DNA of 64,000 bases, from NCBI RefSeq assembly GCF_903064525.1, contig NZ_LR797830.1, forward strand, positions 930,001 to 994,000, given 5' to 3'. A program made the position numbers and the translations under genes. Below, one piece after another: positions 46,671-55,806 of the stretch; within the stretch, counting starts at the first letter, position 1, and each line of letters opens with the position of its first letter. This DNA comes from Methylacidimicrobium sp. AP8. Lineage in GTDB: Bacteria; Verrucomicrobiota; Verrucomicrobiia; Methylacidiphilales; Methylacidiphilaceae. The notes under the pieces are model-generated. The model did not search any database. It had not been told where the DNA came from and saw nothing but the letters and a program-made list of their open reading frames with translations.

Positions 46671-47174
46671 CTACCCCGACGAGAGCTTGCGCAGCTCGGC
46701 CTCGAGCTGCGGCCGAGCGAGGCTCTCCAGCGGAAGAGCAAGCAAGCGCCGGAACCGCTCTTCGAGCGCCTGCGCGATGCCGACGAACGCCCGCTCTTTT
46801 TCCTCGACCGTCCCTTCAACGGCGGCGGGATCCGGAAAGGGCCAGTGCGCGCGGGCGGCCGGATAGGGCCAGAGGGGACATTCGGCCGCCGCGCTGTCGC
46901 AAAGGGTGATTACCGCCGCGAAGGGATCGCTCGGAAGCTCGTCGAGCCGCTTGCTGCGGGCAGAGGAAGCATCGATGCCGTACACCTTCCGGAGCACGGA
47001 AAGGGCGTGAGGGTTGACCCGGCCTGCCGGGTGGGAGCCGGCGCTTTCGACCCGGCATCGGCCGCCGGCTAGGGAACGGAAGAGGAATTCGGCGAGGATG
47101 CTCCGCGCGGAGTTGCCGGTGCAGAGGAAAAGGAAGCCGGGCTTGGTCGGGGACGCGAGCGGTTCGGCTAGCAT
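46671..47174 (-). CDS. arsC: Arsenate reductase, LMW phosphatase/thioredoxin type
   Basis: Reduces arsenate to arsenite for export. 167 residues from ATG at 47174. The P-loop CTGNSAR (Cys18 to Arg24) starts the catalytic site; a redox pair C-x6-C lies in TLCDSAAAECPLWP, matching Cys82/Cys89 of S. aureus ArsC; FPDPAA holds the expected catalytic Asp. It looks intact, so arsenate could still be reduced although both ACR3 and arsD here are broken. It is transcribed opposite to ACR3. Confidence 0.9.
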   Translation of the reverse strand: MLAEPLASPTKPGFLFLCTGNSARSILAEFLFRSLAGGRCRVESAGSHPAGRVNPHALSVLRKVYGIDASSARSKRLDELPSDPFAAVITLCDSAAAECPLWPYPAARAHWPFPDPAAVEGTVEEKERAFVGIAQALEERFRRLLALPLESLARPQLEAELRKLSSG

Positions 47175-47257
47175 GGGTGCCGGGGATAGAGTTGCGGATG
47201 CAACGGATTTGCTTGTTCGGCGCTGCGATGGCAAGGCAAAGTTTTGGCTCCCATTCG

Positions 47258-48079
47258 ATGAGAAGCCAACCGGATTGCTCACAGGAGACGGCGGCAGGAG
47301 ATCGATACCCCGGCCTGCGCCCGGCGGCGAACGGCTTACCCGCCAAGGACCGGAAGGGAGAGCACGGCTACGGGCGGCTCGACCAGTCCGGGAGGGACCG
47401 CTTTTTTGCCATCGGGGGAGCGATCTGCCACTGCGTTCTCCGCAGGAGCGCTCGCATCGCGATCGAAGGATTGGAGCGGATCCCCCGCAGCGGCGGCTGT
47501 CTTTTGGTCGCCAACCACATCAGCCATTTCGATCCGATCCTGCTCGGGATGAAATCTCCGCGGCCGATCGACTATGTGGCGGACGGGAAGCTCTTCAACG
47601 ACCTGCTCCTCGCGCAGATCCTGAGCGCGCTCAACGTGATCCCGGTCGACCGGAACCGCCAGGATGCCCGGGCGGCCAAGGCGGCCATCGACCGCCTCAA
47701 GCAGGGTAGGATGGTGGGCCTATTCCCCGAGCGCGGGATCCGCCATGGGAAGGCCTCGATCCTGCTGGGCGCCCGGCTCAATCCGAGCGCGGCCGTGCTA
47801 GCCCAGAAGGCCAACGTGCCCGTTCTGCCCGCGGTCGTCGTGGGTTCCGACCGGCTCTATCAATTCCGTTCGTGGCGTCGCCCGCCGCGGGTCTTCGTCG
47901 CCTTCGGGGAGCTGCTCGCTTCGGAACCGGGCGAGGACCGCTCCTCCTTTGCCGCGCGCATTCATGATCGGCTCCTTTCCCTCTTCACAAGCCTTGTCAA
48001 GCGCTATGGGATCGACCCGATCGACTTTCCCCATTCGGCGCAGGAGAGGTGGAGGGAAGAGGAGCGCGCGCGGACATAA
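47258..48079 (+). CDS. Lysophospholipid/glycerolphosphate acyltransferase (PlsC family)
   Basis: Membrane-associated acyltransferase for phospholipid synthesis. The acyltransferase domain begins near GLERIPRSGGCLLVANHISH, with the HX4D motif in NHISHFDP, then DRNRQDARAAKAAIDRL, the glycerol-phosphate binding FPERGIRHGKA (in place of FPEGTRS) and VPVLPAVVVGS. The start is uncertain: in-frame GTG 47177, ATG 47228 and ATG 47258 are possible and none has a strong ribosome binding site. The 3' end overlaps the M14-like gene by 83 bp, tail to tail. Confidence 0.8.
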   Translation: MRSQPDCSQETAAGDRYPGLRPAANGLPAKDRKGEHGYGRLDQSGRDRFFAIGGAICHCVLRRSARIAIEGLERIPRSGGCLLVANHISHFDPILLGMKSPRPIDYVADGKLFNDLLLAQILSALNVIPVDRNRQDARAAKAAIDRLKQGRMVGLFPERGIRHGKASILLGARLNPSAAVLAQKANVPVLPAVVVGSDRLYQFRSWRRPPRVFVAFGELLASEPGEDRSSFAARIHDRLLSLFTSLVKRYGIDPIDFPHSAQERWREEERART

Positions 48080-48899
48080 CATCCTGGGAGCGGCGGGAGG
48101 AGACGCGGCGCGGGCGGCCATCGCCGGAAGGCAGCCTCCCTGCGGCGAGCAGGGCGAGCGCCGCGTCGATCGCCTCCATGTGGGCTTTGACGCGCAAGCC
48201 GACGTCGAATTCCGAGGGGGTCTCGATCGTGAAGACCCTCCGGCATCCCTGGAAGTGGAGATAGGCGGCTTCGGGCAAGCCGATCTTCTCCAGCCATTTT
48301 TTCCGCAAGGGCCGTGTGAGAATCCCGTTGCGGTGCTTGCGCCCTTCGATCCTGTCGCGGGGATCGACGGGACACCAGGAGCTCACCCGGGAGAGGATCT
48401 CTTCTCCGAACCCGGCTTCGCCGCTCCGGCCCGTCTCGTAGAGGTAGATGCCGCAGGCATCGTAATCCTCGTGGAGGAGGAGGGCGAGGTCGAAGGGACC
48501 GCGGCGGTCGTAAAGGGCGTGGAGCTCCCGGATCAGCGGCAGGTCGCTCCGGTGAAAGGATCGATTGAGGTCAAGACCCTGCTCGTTAAGCCGCGAGTTG
48601 TGGCGCAGCCCCCACGGGTTGAGCAGCGGGACGACCGTAAAGCTAAATTCGGAAACCCAACGCGGCTTTTGCTCGAAGTAGGAGAGCAGGGCTTCGACTC
48701 CGGCGGGCTCGTCTCCATGGATCCCTGCCGAGAGGAAGACATGGGGCCGTCCCTTGCGGCCGCCGAGTTCCCGGGAGCAGAGCACCTCCACCGGGTCGTT
48801 GCCGATCCGGAGGAGAATGGTCCGCCTCCATCCCAGCAGCCGGCCCAGCGCAATCGCCCGCCTGTGGATGCAGGCGGGGTCGTGAACGGCATGAATCAT
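47997..48899 (-). CDS. M14-like zinc carboxypeptidase / succinylglutamate desuccinylase family protein
   Basis: 300-residue predicted metallohydrolase. Zinc ligands are HGDEPAGVEAL (HxxE), followed by NPWGLRHNSRLNEQGLDLNR with the substrate Arg/Asn pattern of M14 enzymes. A later catalytic Glu is likely in FTIETPSEFD. The fold is shared by carboxypeptidases that trim muropeptides and by aspartoacylase-like enzymes; no signal peptide is seen, so a cytoplasmic substrate is likely. ATG at 48899 chosen (MIHAVHDPACIHRR); an earlier start adds 13 residues. Confidence 0.75.
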   Translation of the reverse strand: MIHAVHDPACIHRRAIALGRLLGWRRTILLRIGNDPVEVLCSRELGGRKGRPHVFLSAGIHGDEPAGVEALLSYFEQKPRWVSEFSFTVVPLLNPWGLRHNSRLNEQGLDLNRSFHRSDLPLIRELHALYDRRGPFDLALLLHEDYDACGIYLYETGRSGEAGFGEEILSRVSSWCPVDPRDRIEGRKHRNGILTRPLRKKWLEKIGLPEAAYLHFQGCRRVFTIETPSEFDVGLRVKAHMEAIDAALALLAAGRLPSGDGRPRRVSSRRSQDVMSARAPLPSTSPAPNGESRSGRSHSA

Positions 48900-48934
48900 G
48901 GGTTGAGGAAAGGGGACGGAACGAGCGCCGGAAG

Positions 48935-49744
48935 TCAAGAGGGATCGGGAAGGGTGCCGCGTCCTCCGGCGGCCTCTTTGCTCTGCTGCCAGAGAAGCTC
49001 CAATTCGGCCGACGTGGGCGCGTTCCCCGGAGGGAGGTTACGCAGTTTCTCCTCGATGAACTCCACCCGGGACCGAAAGCGCCCGGCGGCCGCGCTCAGC
49101 GCGCATTCGGCGCTAACGCGCAGATGGCGGGCTAGGTTGACGACCGTGAAGAGGAGATCGCCGATCTCCTCCTCGATCCGCTTCGGATCCCCTCCGGCGA
49201 CCGCATCCTCCAGTTCGGCCAGCTCCTCGGCGATCTTCGCCCTAGGTCCGTCCGCATCGTTCCAGTCGAGGCCGAGTTTGGCCGCCTTGCTCTGGTACTT
49301 CTGGGCGCGAAGGAGGGCGGGCAATGCAAGCGGGATTCCGTCGAAGACGCTCTTCCGCTCGGGCTTTTCTTCCCGCTTGGTTCGTTCCCAGTGGACGATG
49401 ACCTCCTCGGCGGTCTCGGCGCTCGCGTCTCCGAAGACATGGGGATGGCGCCGAATGAGCTTTTCCGAGAGGCTTTGGGCGACGTCATGGAAGGAGAAGG
49501 AACCCCGCTCGTTCGCCATCTGGGAATGGAAGAGCACATGGAGGAGAAGGTCGCCGAGCTCCTCCCGGAGCGCTTCCGGCTCGTTCCGGTCGATCGCTTC
49601 GAGCACCTCAAAACACTCTTCCAGGAGCTGCCCCTTGATGCTTTGGTGGGTCTGCGCCCGGTCCCAAGGGCAGCCGCCGGGGGCCCGCAGCCGGGCAATG
49701 ATGGATTCGAGCCGGTGGATGACGGAGTCGGAGGAGGTGCTCAT
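48935..49744 (-). CDS. mazG: Nucleoside triphosphate pyrophosphohydrolase MazG
   Basis: House-cleaning hydrolase of dNTP/NTP, 269 residues, with two all-alpha MazG domains. The first has GGCPWDRAQTHQSIKGQLLE, EECFEVLEAID and EELGDLLLHVLFHSQ (EExxE...ExxD); the second has KIAEELAELEDAV and IEEEIGDLLFTVVNLARHL. Matches the E. coli protein in length and order. The start overlaps the stop of the DUF362 gene by four bases. Confidence 0.93.
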   Translation of the reverse strand: MSTSSDSVIHRLESIIARLRAPGGCPWDRAQTHQSIKGQLLEECFEVLEAIDRNEPEALREELGDLLLHVLFHSQMANERGSFSFHDVAQSLSEKLIRRHPHVFGDASAETAEEVIVHWERTKREEKPERKSVFDGIPLALPALLRAQKYQSKAAKLGLDWNDADGPRAKIAEELAELEDAVAGGDPKRIEEEIGDLLFTVVNLARHLRVSAECALSAAAGRFRSRVEFIEEKLRNLPPGNAPTSAELELLWQQSKEAAGGRGTLPDPS

Positions 49745-50880
49745 CGGAGGGGAACCAGCAGGATGTTCTTGGGATCGGAGGTACCCAGCCCGTACTCGAC
49801 GGCGGTCTGGATGTAATGGATCATGGGCTGCAGCGAGGGGATGTGCGCCCCGATGCGCCATGCGTCAACGCGGCCGACGAGCAGCGAGTCGATCGCCACA
49901 GGATCGTTGCTCAGGTAGATCGCCCCGAGGGGATAGGTATATTCCGGGGAGAAGTCGGGCCCGCCCGCGTATTGGGCGATGAGGGCGTCCATCACGTGGA
50001 GAACGACCTTGCTCCGGACGAAGGGCCGGTCCAAGATCTCCGCAATAGCGGGATCGCCCCAATTCCCCTCTCCTTGGAACCGCCGCGTGTTGTCGACCAT
50101 CCCGAGGGCGAGGGAAGCGAGGCTGCCGTAGAAGCCCACCGCGCTGTTGTCGGTGCAGACCGGGACGTTGATGATTTTGGTGCAGATCTGCGTCACCAGC
50201 CGCGCGTAGTAGGACTTGTTGCTCACCTGGTTCTCCAGGCTTCCCGCCGACACGCCTTGGCCGTAGAGCTGCGCGACACTCTGCTTTTCGCCGCGCTTCT
50301 GGGATCGCTGCGCCTCTCCGCCGCCGGGCTTGATGCCGCGAAAGGCTAAATCCCCCCAAATGAGGCGGCCGAGGACTTCATTCACATAGAAGACGTGCTC
50401 ATCGAAACCCGTTTCCGGAATCACGGAGCGGACGCTGTACGGCGCGCCTTGCGGGCGGGGCAGGTAGGCGGCTTCCCGGAGGTCATCTTCCAGCTTGTCC
50501 CAGACGACGACTTGGTAGAAGGGAACGCCCGCTTCCTCCAAGCTTTCGGCGATGGCGGCCACCAGAGGCTTCCGGCTCGACATGACCGGACCGCCCGAGG
50601 CGCAGATCTTGATTCCCACGACGTCCTGCGGTGAGACGCCGAGCTTGGCCCAGGCCGCCTTCATCGATGCCTGCTTGGTATATTCGAGGAGGGCGTCGCG
50701 GAACATGGTCCGAACCGCGGCATCGTCTACCGAGAAGTTATGGACCACCGAAGGCCGCTCGACGATGACCACGGCCGAACCGGCGGAGATCGCCCTCGGG
50801 GTGTCCGTAAGCAGCAGTAAGAAAGGTACAAGAAAAAGCAGGTGCCCCATAAGGAGCGCGAAGGCCTTGCGTTTTGCCAC
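49741..50880 (-). CDS. DUF362-domain exported protein
   Basis: 379-residue protein of the DUF362 family, some members of which bind iron-sulfur clusters. An N-terminal signal or anchor (AKRKAFALLMGHLLFLVPF then LLLLTDTPRAISA) is followed by DVVGIKICASGGPVMSSRKP and NVPVCTDNSAVGFYGSLASL, then DALIAQYAGGPDFS and the DPVAIDSLLVGRVDAWR segment, family-typical. No ferredoxin-like Cys cluster was seen. The start is ambiguous: GTG 50880 gives a KRK n-region; an ATG at 50919 would overlap the divergent dnaG. Confidence 0.72.
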   Translation of the reverse strand: MAKRKAFALLMGHLLFLVPFLLLLTDTPRAISAGSAVVIVERPSVVHNFSVDDAAVRTMFRDALLEYTKQASMKAAWAKLGVSPQDVVGIKICASGGPVMSSRKPLVAAIAESLEEAGVPFYQVVVWDKLEDDLREAAYLPRPQGAPYSVRSVIPETGFDEHVFYVNEVLGRLIWGDLAFRGIKPGGGEAQRSQKRGEKQSVAQLYGQGVSAGSLENQVSNKSYYARLVTQICTKIINVPVCTDNSAVGFYGSLASLALGMVDNTRRFQGEGNWGDPAIAEILDRPFVRSKVVLHVMDALIAQYAGGPDFSPEYTYPLGAIYLSNDPVAIDSLLVGRVDAWRIGAHIPSLQPMIHYIQTAVEYGLGTSDPKNILLVPLR

Positions 50881-50903
50881 GGTAACCGATTTATTCCAGC
50901 GCG

Positions 50904-52652
50904 ATGGGGACGCCGGCATTCCGAGATTTTGTCGAAACGGTCCGAGCCGCCAGCGACATCGTCGAGATCATCGGCAGTTATGTTCCTCTAAAGCGAGCGG
51001 GCTCCAAATACAAGGCTCTCTCCCCATTCAATCCCGAACGGACTCCTTCTTTCTTTGTCGATCCTCAGAAGCAGCTTTTCAAGTGTTTCAGCAGCGGTCA
51101 CGGGGGTACGGTGTTCGATTTCGTGATGCGCTACGAGCGGCTCGATTTCCTGGGCGCCTTGCGCTTGTTGGCCGAGCGCGCCGGAATAGAAATGCCCGCC
51201 GGCTTCCGGAAAGAGACGGAGTCCCCTTCGTCGCGCGAGCGCCTTCTCTCTCTCCACAAAGCGGTAGCCGACTGGTGGCGCACGATCTTGTGGAAGGAGG
51301 CCGAGGGAGAAGCGGGTCGGCGCTATCTGGCATCCCGAGCCGTACCGCGGGAGATCGCGGAAGCTTTCGGGATCGGATACGCGCCGAATCGCTGGGACGG
51401 CGTCCTCCGATGGGGGGCGGCGCAGGGCTACCCGGTCGAGCTTTTGGCGGAGGCCGGTCTGGTCGTGCTCGGAGAGAAGGGGAGGCCTTACGACCGGTTC
51501 CGCGACCGGCTCATCCTCCCGATCGCCGACGAAGGCGGCAGGATCGTGGGCTTCAGCGGCAGAATCGTGGGCGGCGACGGATCCGGCCCGAAGTATCTCA
51601 ACTCTCCCGAGACTCCGATCTTTACCAAGGGGAAGGTCCTCTTCGGCATGGACCGAGCCAAGCGGGCGATTCTTCAGGAAGGGAGAGCTGTTCTCTGCGA
51701 AGGACCAATGGATCTGATCCGCTGCCATGCCGTCGGGTTTTCGCATGTGGTCGCCGTCCAGGGCACGGCCCTCACCGAACACCATGCTCGGCTTCTCCGG
51801 AGATTTACTGAAGAAGTGATCGTCTGCTTCGATGCCGATCGAGCGGGGGAGAACGCCGCCGTGCGGGGGATCGAGATCCTGACCGAAGCCGGACTCGAGG
51901 TGCGCGTGGCATCGCTCCCGGCGGGCGAGGACCCGGACAGCTTCCTCTGCGGGGGCGAGGCGGCGGTCTCCCGCTTCCGGGAGATTTTGCAGCGGGCCCC
52001 TACCTACCTCTCCCATCTGCTGGAACAGGCCGCATCCCGGAATGACCTGAGCCTGCCGCGCGGCCGCAGCCGCGCAGTGCAATCGATTGCCCCCTGGCTC
52101 GCCAAAGTGTCCGACCCGATCCGCCGGGAAGCTCTCGCTCTGGAGGCGGCGGTGCGCCTAGGCGTTTCTCGCGGCGCCCTGGAACAGGCGATGCGGAAGG
52201 CCGACATGCCGAGCCAAGGCGGCCGATCCCCCTCCGTACCTCTTCGGGCCAAACGGGATGCGGTCCTGACCGAGTTGATCTGGTTGCTCTGCGAAGCACC
52301 GGGGATTCAGGGGAGGGTCCGCATGGAACTGGATCTGCGGTGGCTTGAGGAAAACGAGGAGGGAGGGCTCGTGCAGAAGATCCTTTCGGCCGGGTCGGAT
52401 CCGGAGGCGCTTTTCCCCGCTCTATCGGAAGAAGAACGGTCCTTGGTCACGGGCTTGCTTGTGAGTCCGCCGCCCGTCGATCCTTCCATCGAGCCGGAGG
52501 AGCGGTGGAGCCAGCTCCGCGAGCGGCTTGCGTATCTTTGGAAGCAAAGGCGCATCCGCCTCCTCGAGGAGCGGGTTCGCGCCGGAGGTTCCTCCGCAGA
52601 GATACAGTGTGCCTTGCGGGAACTCGTTGACTTGCGCAGGAGCCTCGAGTAA
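50904..52652 (+). CDS. dnaG: DNA primase with degenerate zinc-binding motif
   Basis: Makes RNA primers for replication. 582 residues. The N-terminal zinc domain aligns without gaps to the family ([19 protein letters not shown] then KCFSSGHGG) but the ligands at positions 40, 43 and 64 are Ser, Asn and Ser; only Cys61 is kept. In E. coli the four ligands are Cys40, His43, Cys61 and Cys64. The catalytic core is normal: [11 protein letters not shown], the Toprim Glu in [15 protein letters not shown] and [12 protein letters not shown] helicase-binding C-terminus follows. It leads rpoD by 64 bp, the classic macromolecular-synthesis order. Confidence 0.9.
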   Translation: MGTPAFRDFVETVRAASDIVEIIGSYVPLKRAGSKYKALSPFNPERTPSFFVDPQKQLFKCFSSGHGGTVFDFVMRYERLDFLGALRLLAERAGIEMPAGFRKETESPSSRERLLSLHKAVADWWRTILWKEAEGEAGRRYLASRAVPREIAEAFGIGYAPNRWDGVLRWGAAQGYPVELLAEAGLVVLGEKGRPYDRFRDRLILPIADEGGRIVGFSGRIVGGDGSGPKYLNSPETPIFTKGKVLFGMDRAKRAILQEGRAVLCEGPMDLIRCHAVGFSHVVAVQGTALTEHHARLLRRFTEEVIVCFDADRAGENAAVRGIEILTEAGLEVRVASLPAGEDPDSFLCGGEAAVSRFREILQRAPTYLSHLLEQAASRNDLSLPRGRSRAVQSIAPWLAKVSDPIRREALALEAAVRLGVSRGALEQAMRKADMPSQGGRSPSVPLRAKRDAVLTELIWLLCEAPGIQGRVRMELDLRWLEENEEGGLVQKILSAGSDPEALFPALSEEERSLVTGLLVSPPPVDPSIEPEERWSQLRERLAYLWKQRRIRLLEERVRAGGSSAEIQCALRELVDLRRSLE

Positions 52653-52716
52653 CCTTAACCACTTTGTCTTTTTGTGGCCGTCTCCTAGACGTCGGAACCT
52701 TGAACCTGAGTCGAGC

Positions 52717-54591
52717 ATGACCATGCCGCGAAATCCAAGAAGCAAGAAAACCAGCCTGTCATCCACTCCGTCCTCATCGATTCCTTTCCCCCACTCTGCG
52801 GATGCGCCCATGCATTCCCCGACTGCGAACAAGACAGACCACGCTGCGGAAAACGGCCATTCGGCCGTCGTCCCCGCTCAGCCGCCCCTGCCGTCCGTCC
52901 CGCTCGTCGTCGAAGAGCAGCAGCTAGCCCAAAAGCTCGCCAAGATATGGTCTGATGAGCCGCTACGGCAGGAGAAGCTGCGGGCGCTGGTCAAGCTCGC
53001 CAAGGAGCAGGGCTATCTCACTTACGACGACATCAACGAGGCTCTTCCCGATTGCGTGCCGCAGCCCGACGAGATCGAGGCGATCATCGCCTTCTTACGG
53101 AGCCTGGAAATCGATGTCATCGAAAGCTCCGAGGTCGATCGGCAGAAGAGCCCGGCGCCGGCAGAAACCGGAATGGCGGCCGAGGAAAAGGAGGCCAAGC
53201 TCGATATCCTCGACGACCCGGTGCGGATGTATCTGCGGCAGATGGGACAGGTGCCTCTGCTGACCCGCGAGGAGGAGGTGGAGATTTCCAAGCGGATCGA
53301 GAACGCCGAGCTGATGGTTCAGAAGTGCCTCCATAGCTTCGGGTTCATCGCTCGGGAATACCTAAACCTAGCCCGCAAGCTCGAGCAGGGGCGGGAGCGC
53401 TTCGACCGGCTGATTCAAGACAAGCATATCGAAGGGCGCGATGCCTACATGAAGATCCTGCCCGGCCTCATGAAGAAGCTCGAGGAGAAGATCGAGGAGA
53501 GCGATGCCACCTATGTCCGAATGAGCGAATTGCCGGCCGGCTCGAAAGAGAGGGAGAAGCTCGCCAAGGAATTGGAAAAGCAGCATCAAGCCCTCGAAAA
53601 GATCGTGCGCCGCTTCTATTTCAAGCAGAAGGTCGTCGAGGATCTTGTGCAGGTAAGCGAAGAGCGCTTTCAGGAAATCTGCCGGTGGGAGAACGAGAGG
53701 AAGCGGCTCCGCGCCCAGGGACGCGGGGCCAAGACCGCAGAGGCGCTGGCGGCCGTCGAGGAGCAGCTGCAGCAATTCCAGCGGCAGGCCCACGCCGGGA
53801 TCGAGGAGTTTAAGAGAAAGCACAACGAGCTCAAGAAATGGTTGCAGCAGGCGATGCGGGCCAAGACCGAGATGGTCGAAGCCAACCTCCGGCTGGTGAT
53901 CTCGATTGCGAAGAAGTACACCAATCGCGGCCTCTCCTTCCTCGATCTCATCCAGGAAGGAAACATGGGGTTGATGAAGGCGGTCGAGAAGTTCGAGTAC
54001 CGCCGAGGCTACAAGTTTTCGACCTATGCGACCTGGTGGATCCGCCAGGCGATTACTCGGAGCATTGCGGATCAGGCTCGGACCATTCGGATTCCGGTGC
54101 ATATGATCGAGACGATCAACAAGCTCATGCGGGTCCAGAAGCAACTGATTCAAGAGCTGGGCCGGGAGCCGAATCCGGAGGAGATCGCCGACGAGATCCA
54201 GCTGAGCGTCGATCGCATCCGAGCGATTCTCAAGATGGCCCAACAGCCGATCTCCCTACAAAGCCAAGTCGGCGAGAGCGACGACACGACCTTTGGCGAC
54301 TTCATCGAGGACAAGTCGGCGGAAAATCCTTCTGAGATGACCGCCTACTCGCTTCTCAAGGAGAAGATCCGCGACGTGCTGCACACTCTCACCGAGCGAG
54401 AGCGAACGGTGATCGAGCAGCGCTTCGGGCTGCTCGACGGCTACCCGCGCACGCTGGAGGAGGTCGGTCGGCAGTTCCGCGTCACCCGCGAGCGGATCCG
54501 GCAGATCGAAGCCAAAGCCCTTCGGAAGATGCGCCATCCGACTCGACTGCGTCATCTCGAAGGCTTTCTCGAAGCCAATCGAGGCTTTTAG
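52717..54591 (+). CDS. rpoD: RNA polymerase principal sigma factor
   Basis: Group 1 sigma-70 of 624 residues. In order: a variable N-terminus, region 1.1-like [20 protein letters not shown], region 1.2 [20 protein letters not shown], an inserted non-conserved region, regions 2.1-2.4 ([40 protein letters not shown] and [20 protein letters not shown]), region 3, and region 4.2 [20 protein letters not shown]. The ATG at 52717 is chosen; another ATG two codons later is equally possible. Confidence 0.95.
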   Translation: MTMPRNPRSKKTSLSSTPSSSIPFPHSADAPMHSPTANKTDHAAENGHSAVVPAQPPLPSVPLVVEEQQLAQKLAKIWSDEPLRQEKLRALVKLAKEQGYLTYDDINEALPDCVPQPDEIEAIIAFLRSLEIDVIESSEVDRQKSPAPAETGMAAEEKEAKLDILDDPVRMYLRQMGQVPLLTREEEVEISKRIENAELMVQKCLHSFGFIAREYLNLARKLEQGRERFDRLIQDKHIEGRDAYMKILPGLMKKLEEKIEESDATYVRMSELPAGSKEREKLAKELEKQHQALEKIVRRFYFKQKVVEDLVQVSEERFQEICRWENERKRLRAQGRGAKTAEALAAVEEQLQQFQRQAHAGIEEFKRKHNELKKWLQQAMRAKTEMVEANLRLVISIAKKYTNRGLSFLDLIQEGNMGLMKAVEKFEYRRGYKFSTYATWWIRQAITRSIADQARTIRIPVHMIETINKLMRVQKQLIQELGREPNPEEIADEIQLSVDRIRAILKMAQQPISLQSQVGESDDTTFGDFIEDKSAENPSEMTAYSLLKEKIRDVLHTLTERERTVIEQRFGLLDGYPRTLEEVGRQFRVTRERIRQIEAKALRKMRHPTRLRHLEGFLEANRGF

Positions 54592-54701
54592 TTGCCGTCA
54601 TGTCTCCCAGGCCTTTTGGCGGAGCTTCCCTTCCGGATCGGCCTCGGCTTTTGCGGAGTCGCGCGGAAGGCTTCTTTTGTGGTAAGATGGGCGGCGGAAG
54701 C

Positions 54702-54710
54702 AAGGAGGTG
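54702..54710 (+). promoter_or_regulatory. Strong ribosome binding site fixing the recA start
   Basis: AAGGAGGTG, with its GGAGG core six bases before the GTG at 54715. It is the best Shine-Dalgarno match near the gene and favours the GTG over the ATG at 54730 or upstream in-frame starts. Confidence 0.8.
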
Positions 54711-54714
54711 TTTT

Positions 54715-55782
54715 GTGGAATCGGAAAAGATGGATCTCAAGGGGCGGAGGCAGGATAAGAATCTCGATCTGGCTATCCAGGCCATCGCGAAGGAATATGG
54801 CGAGGGGGCGATTCTTCGCCTGGGGGACGATCAGGCCCGGCTGCAAATCGAAGTCATTCCCACCGGCTGCCTGGTGATCGATCGGGCCCTAGGAGCCGGA
54901 GGCTTTCCCCGGGGCCGTGTCATCGAAATTTTCGGCCCTGAATCTTCCGGGAAGACCACGCTCGCCCTCACCGTCGTGGCCCAAGCCCAAAAGCTGGGAG
55001 GGGTCGGCGTGATCATCGACGTCGAGCACGCGCTCGACCCGCAATACGCCCAGAGGCTGGGTGTCAACATGTCCGAGCTGCTGATCTCCCAGCCCGACTG
55101 CGGGGAGGAGGCCTTAACCATCGCGGAGACTTTGATCCGTTCCAACGCGGTGGATGTGATCGTGGTCGATTCGGTGGCCGCGCTCGCCACACGTGCCGAA
55201 TTGGAAGGGCAGATCGGAGACGCGACGGTCGGCGCGCAGGCACGCCTGATGAGCAGCGCGCTTCGGAAGTTGACCGCGCTCATCAGCAAGGCGAAGACGG
55301 TCTGCATCTTCACCAATCAGCTTCGCGAAAAGATCGGAGTGATGTTCGGGAATCCCGAGACGACGCCGGGAGGCAAGGCGCTCAAGTTTTATGCCTCGGT
55401 GCGCATCGACGTGCGTCGCATCGGACAGCTCAAGACAAGCGACGGGACCGTCTACGGAAACCGGACGAAGATGAAGGTCGTAAAGAACAAGATCGCTCCT
55501 CCCTTCACCGAGTGCGAATTCGACATTCTGTATAACGAGGGGATTTCCCGCGAAGGGGCGCTCATCGACTTCGGGCTCGACCAGAAGATCCTCGACAAGC
55601 GCGGCGCATGGATCTACTTCGACGGCACCCAGATCGGCCAGGGAAGGGAAGCGGCCGTCCAGGCGATCCGGACCAATCCGGAGCTTGCCGCCCGCATCGA
55701 CGCGGCGGCGCGCGCAAAGGCCTTCGGCGGCGCTCAGGTCGAGGCAAGGCGGGAGGCGGCCGAGAAGCCGGCCGGCGACTGA
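54715..55782 (+). CDS. recA: Recombinase RecA
   Basis: DNA strand-exchange ATPase, 355 residues. Walker [22 protein letters not shown], Walker [11 protein letters not shown], the L1/L2 loops ([12 protein letters not shown] and [20 protein letters not shown]) and the C-terminal domain are complete. No LexA box was recognised upstream. GTG start fixed by the strong ribosome binding site. Converges with valS 24 bp later. Confidence 0.97.
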   Translation: MESEKMDLKGRRQDKNLDLAIQAIAKEYGEGAILRLGDDQARLQIEVIPTGCLVIDRALGAGGFPRGRVIEIFGPESSGKTTLALTVVAQAQKLGGVGVIIDVEHALDPQYAQRLGVNMSELLISQPDCGEEALTIAETLIRSNAVDVIVVDSVAALATRAELEGQIGDATVGAQARLMSSALRKLTALISKAKTVCIFTNQLREKIGVMFGNPETTPGGKALKFYASVRIDVRRIGQLKTSDGTVYGNRTKMKVVKNKIAPPFTECEFDILYNEGISREGALIDFGLDQKILDKRGAWIYFDGTQIGQGREAAVQAIRTNPELAARIDAAARAKAFGGAQVEARREAAEKPAGD

Positions 55783-55806
55783 TCCCGCCGGATGCGCGGA
55801 AGCTCC

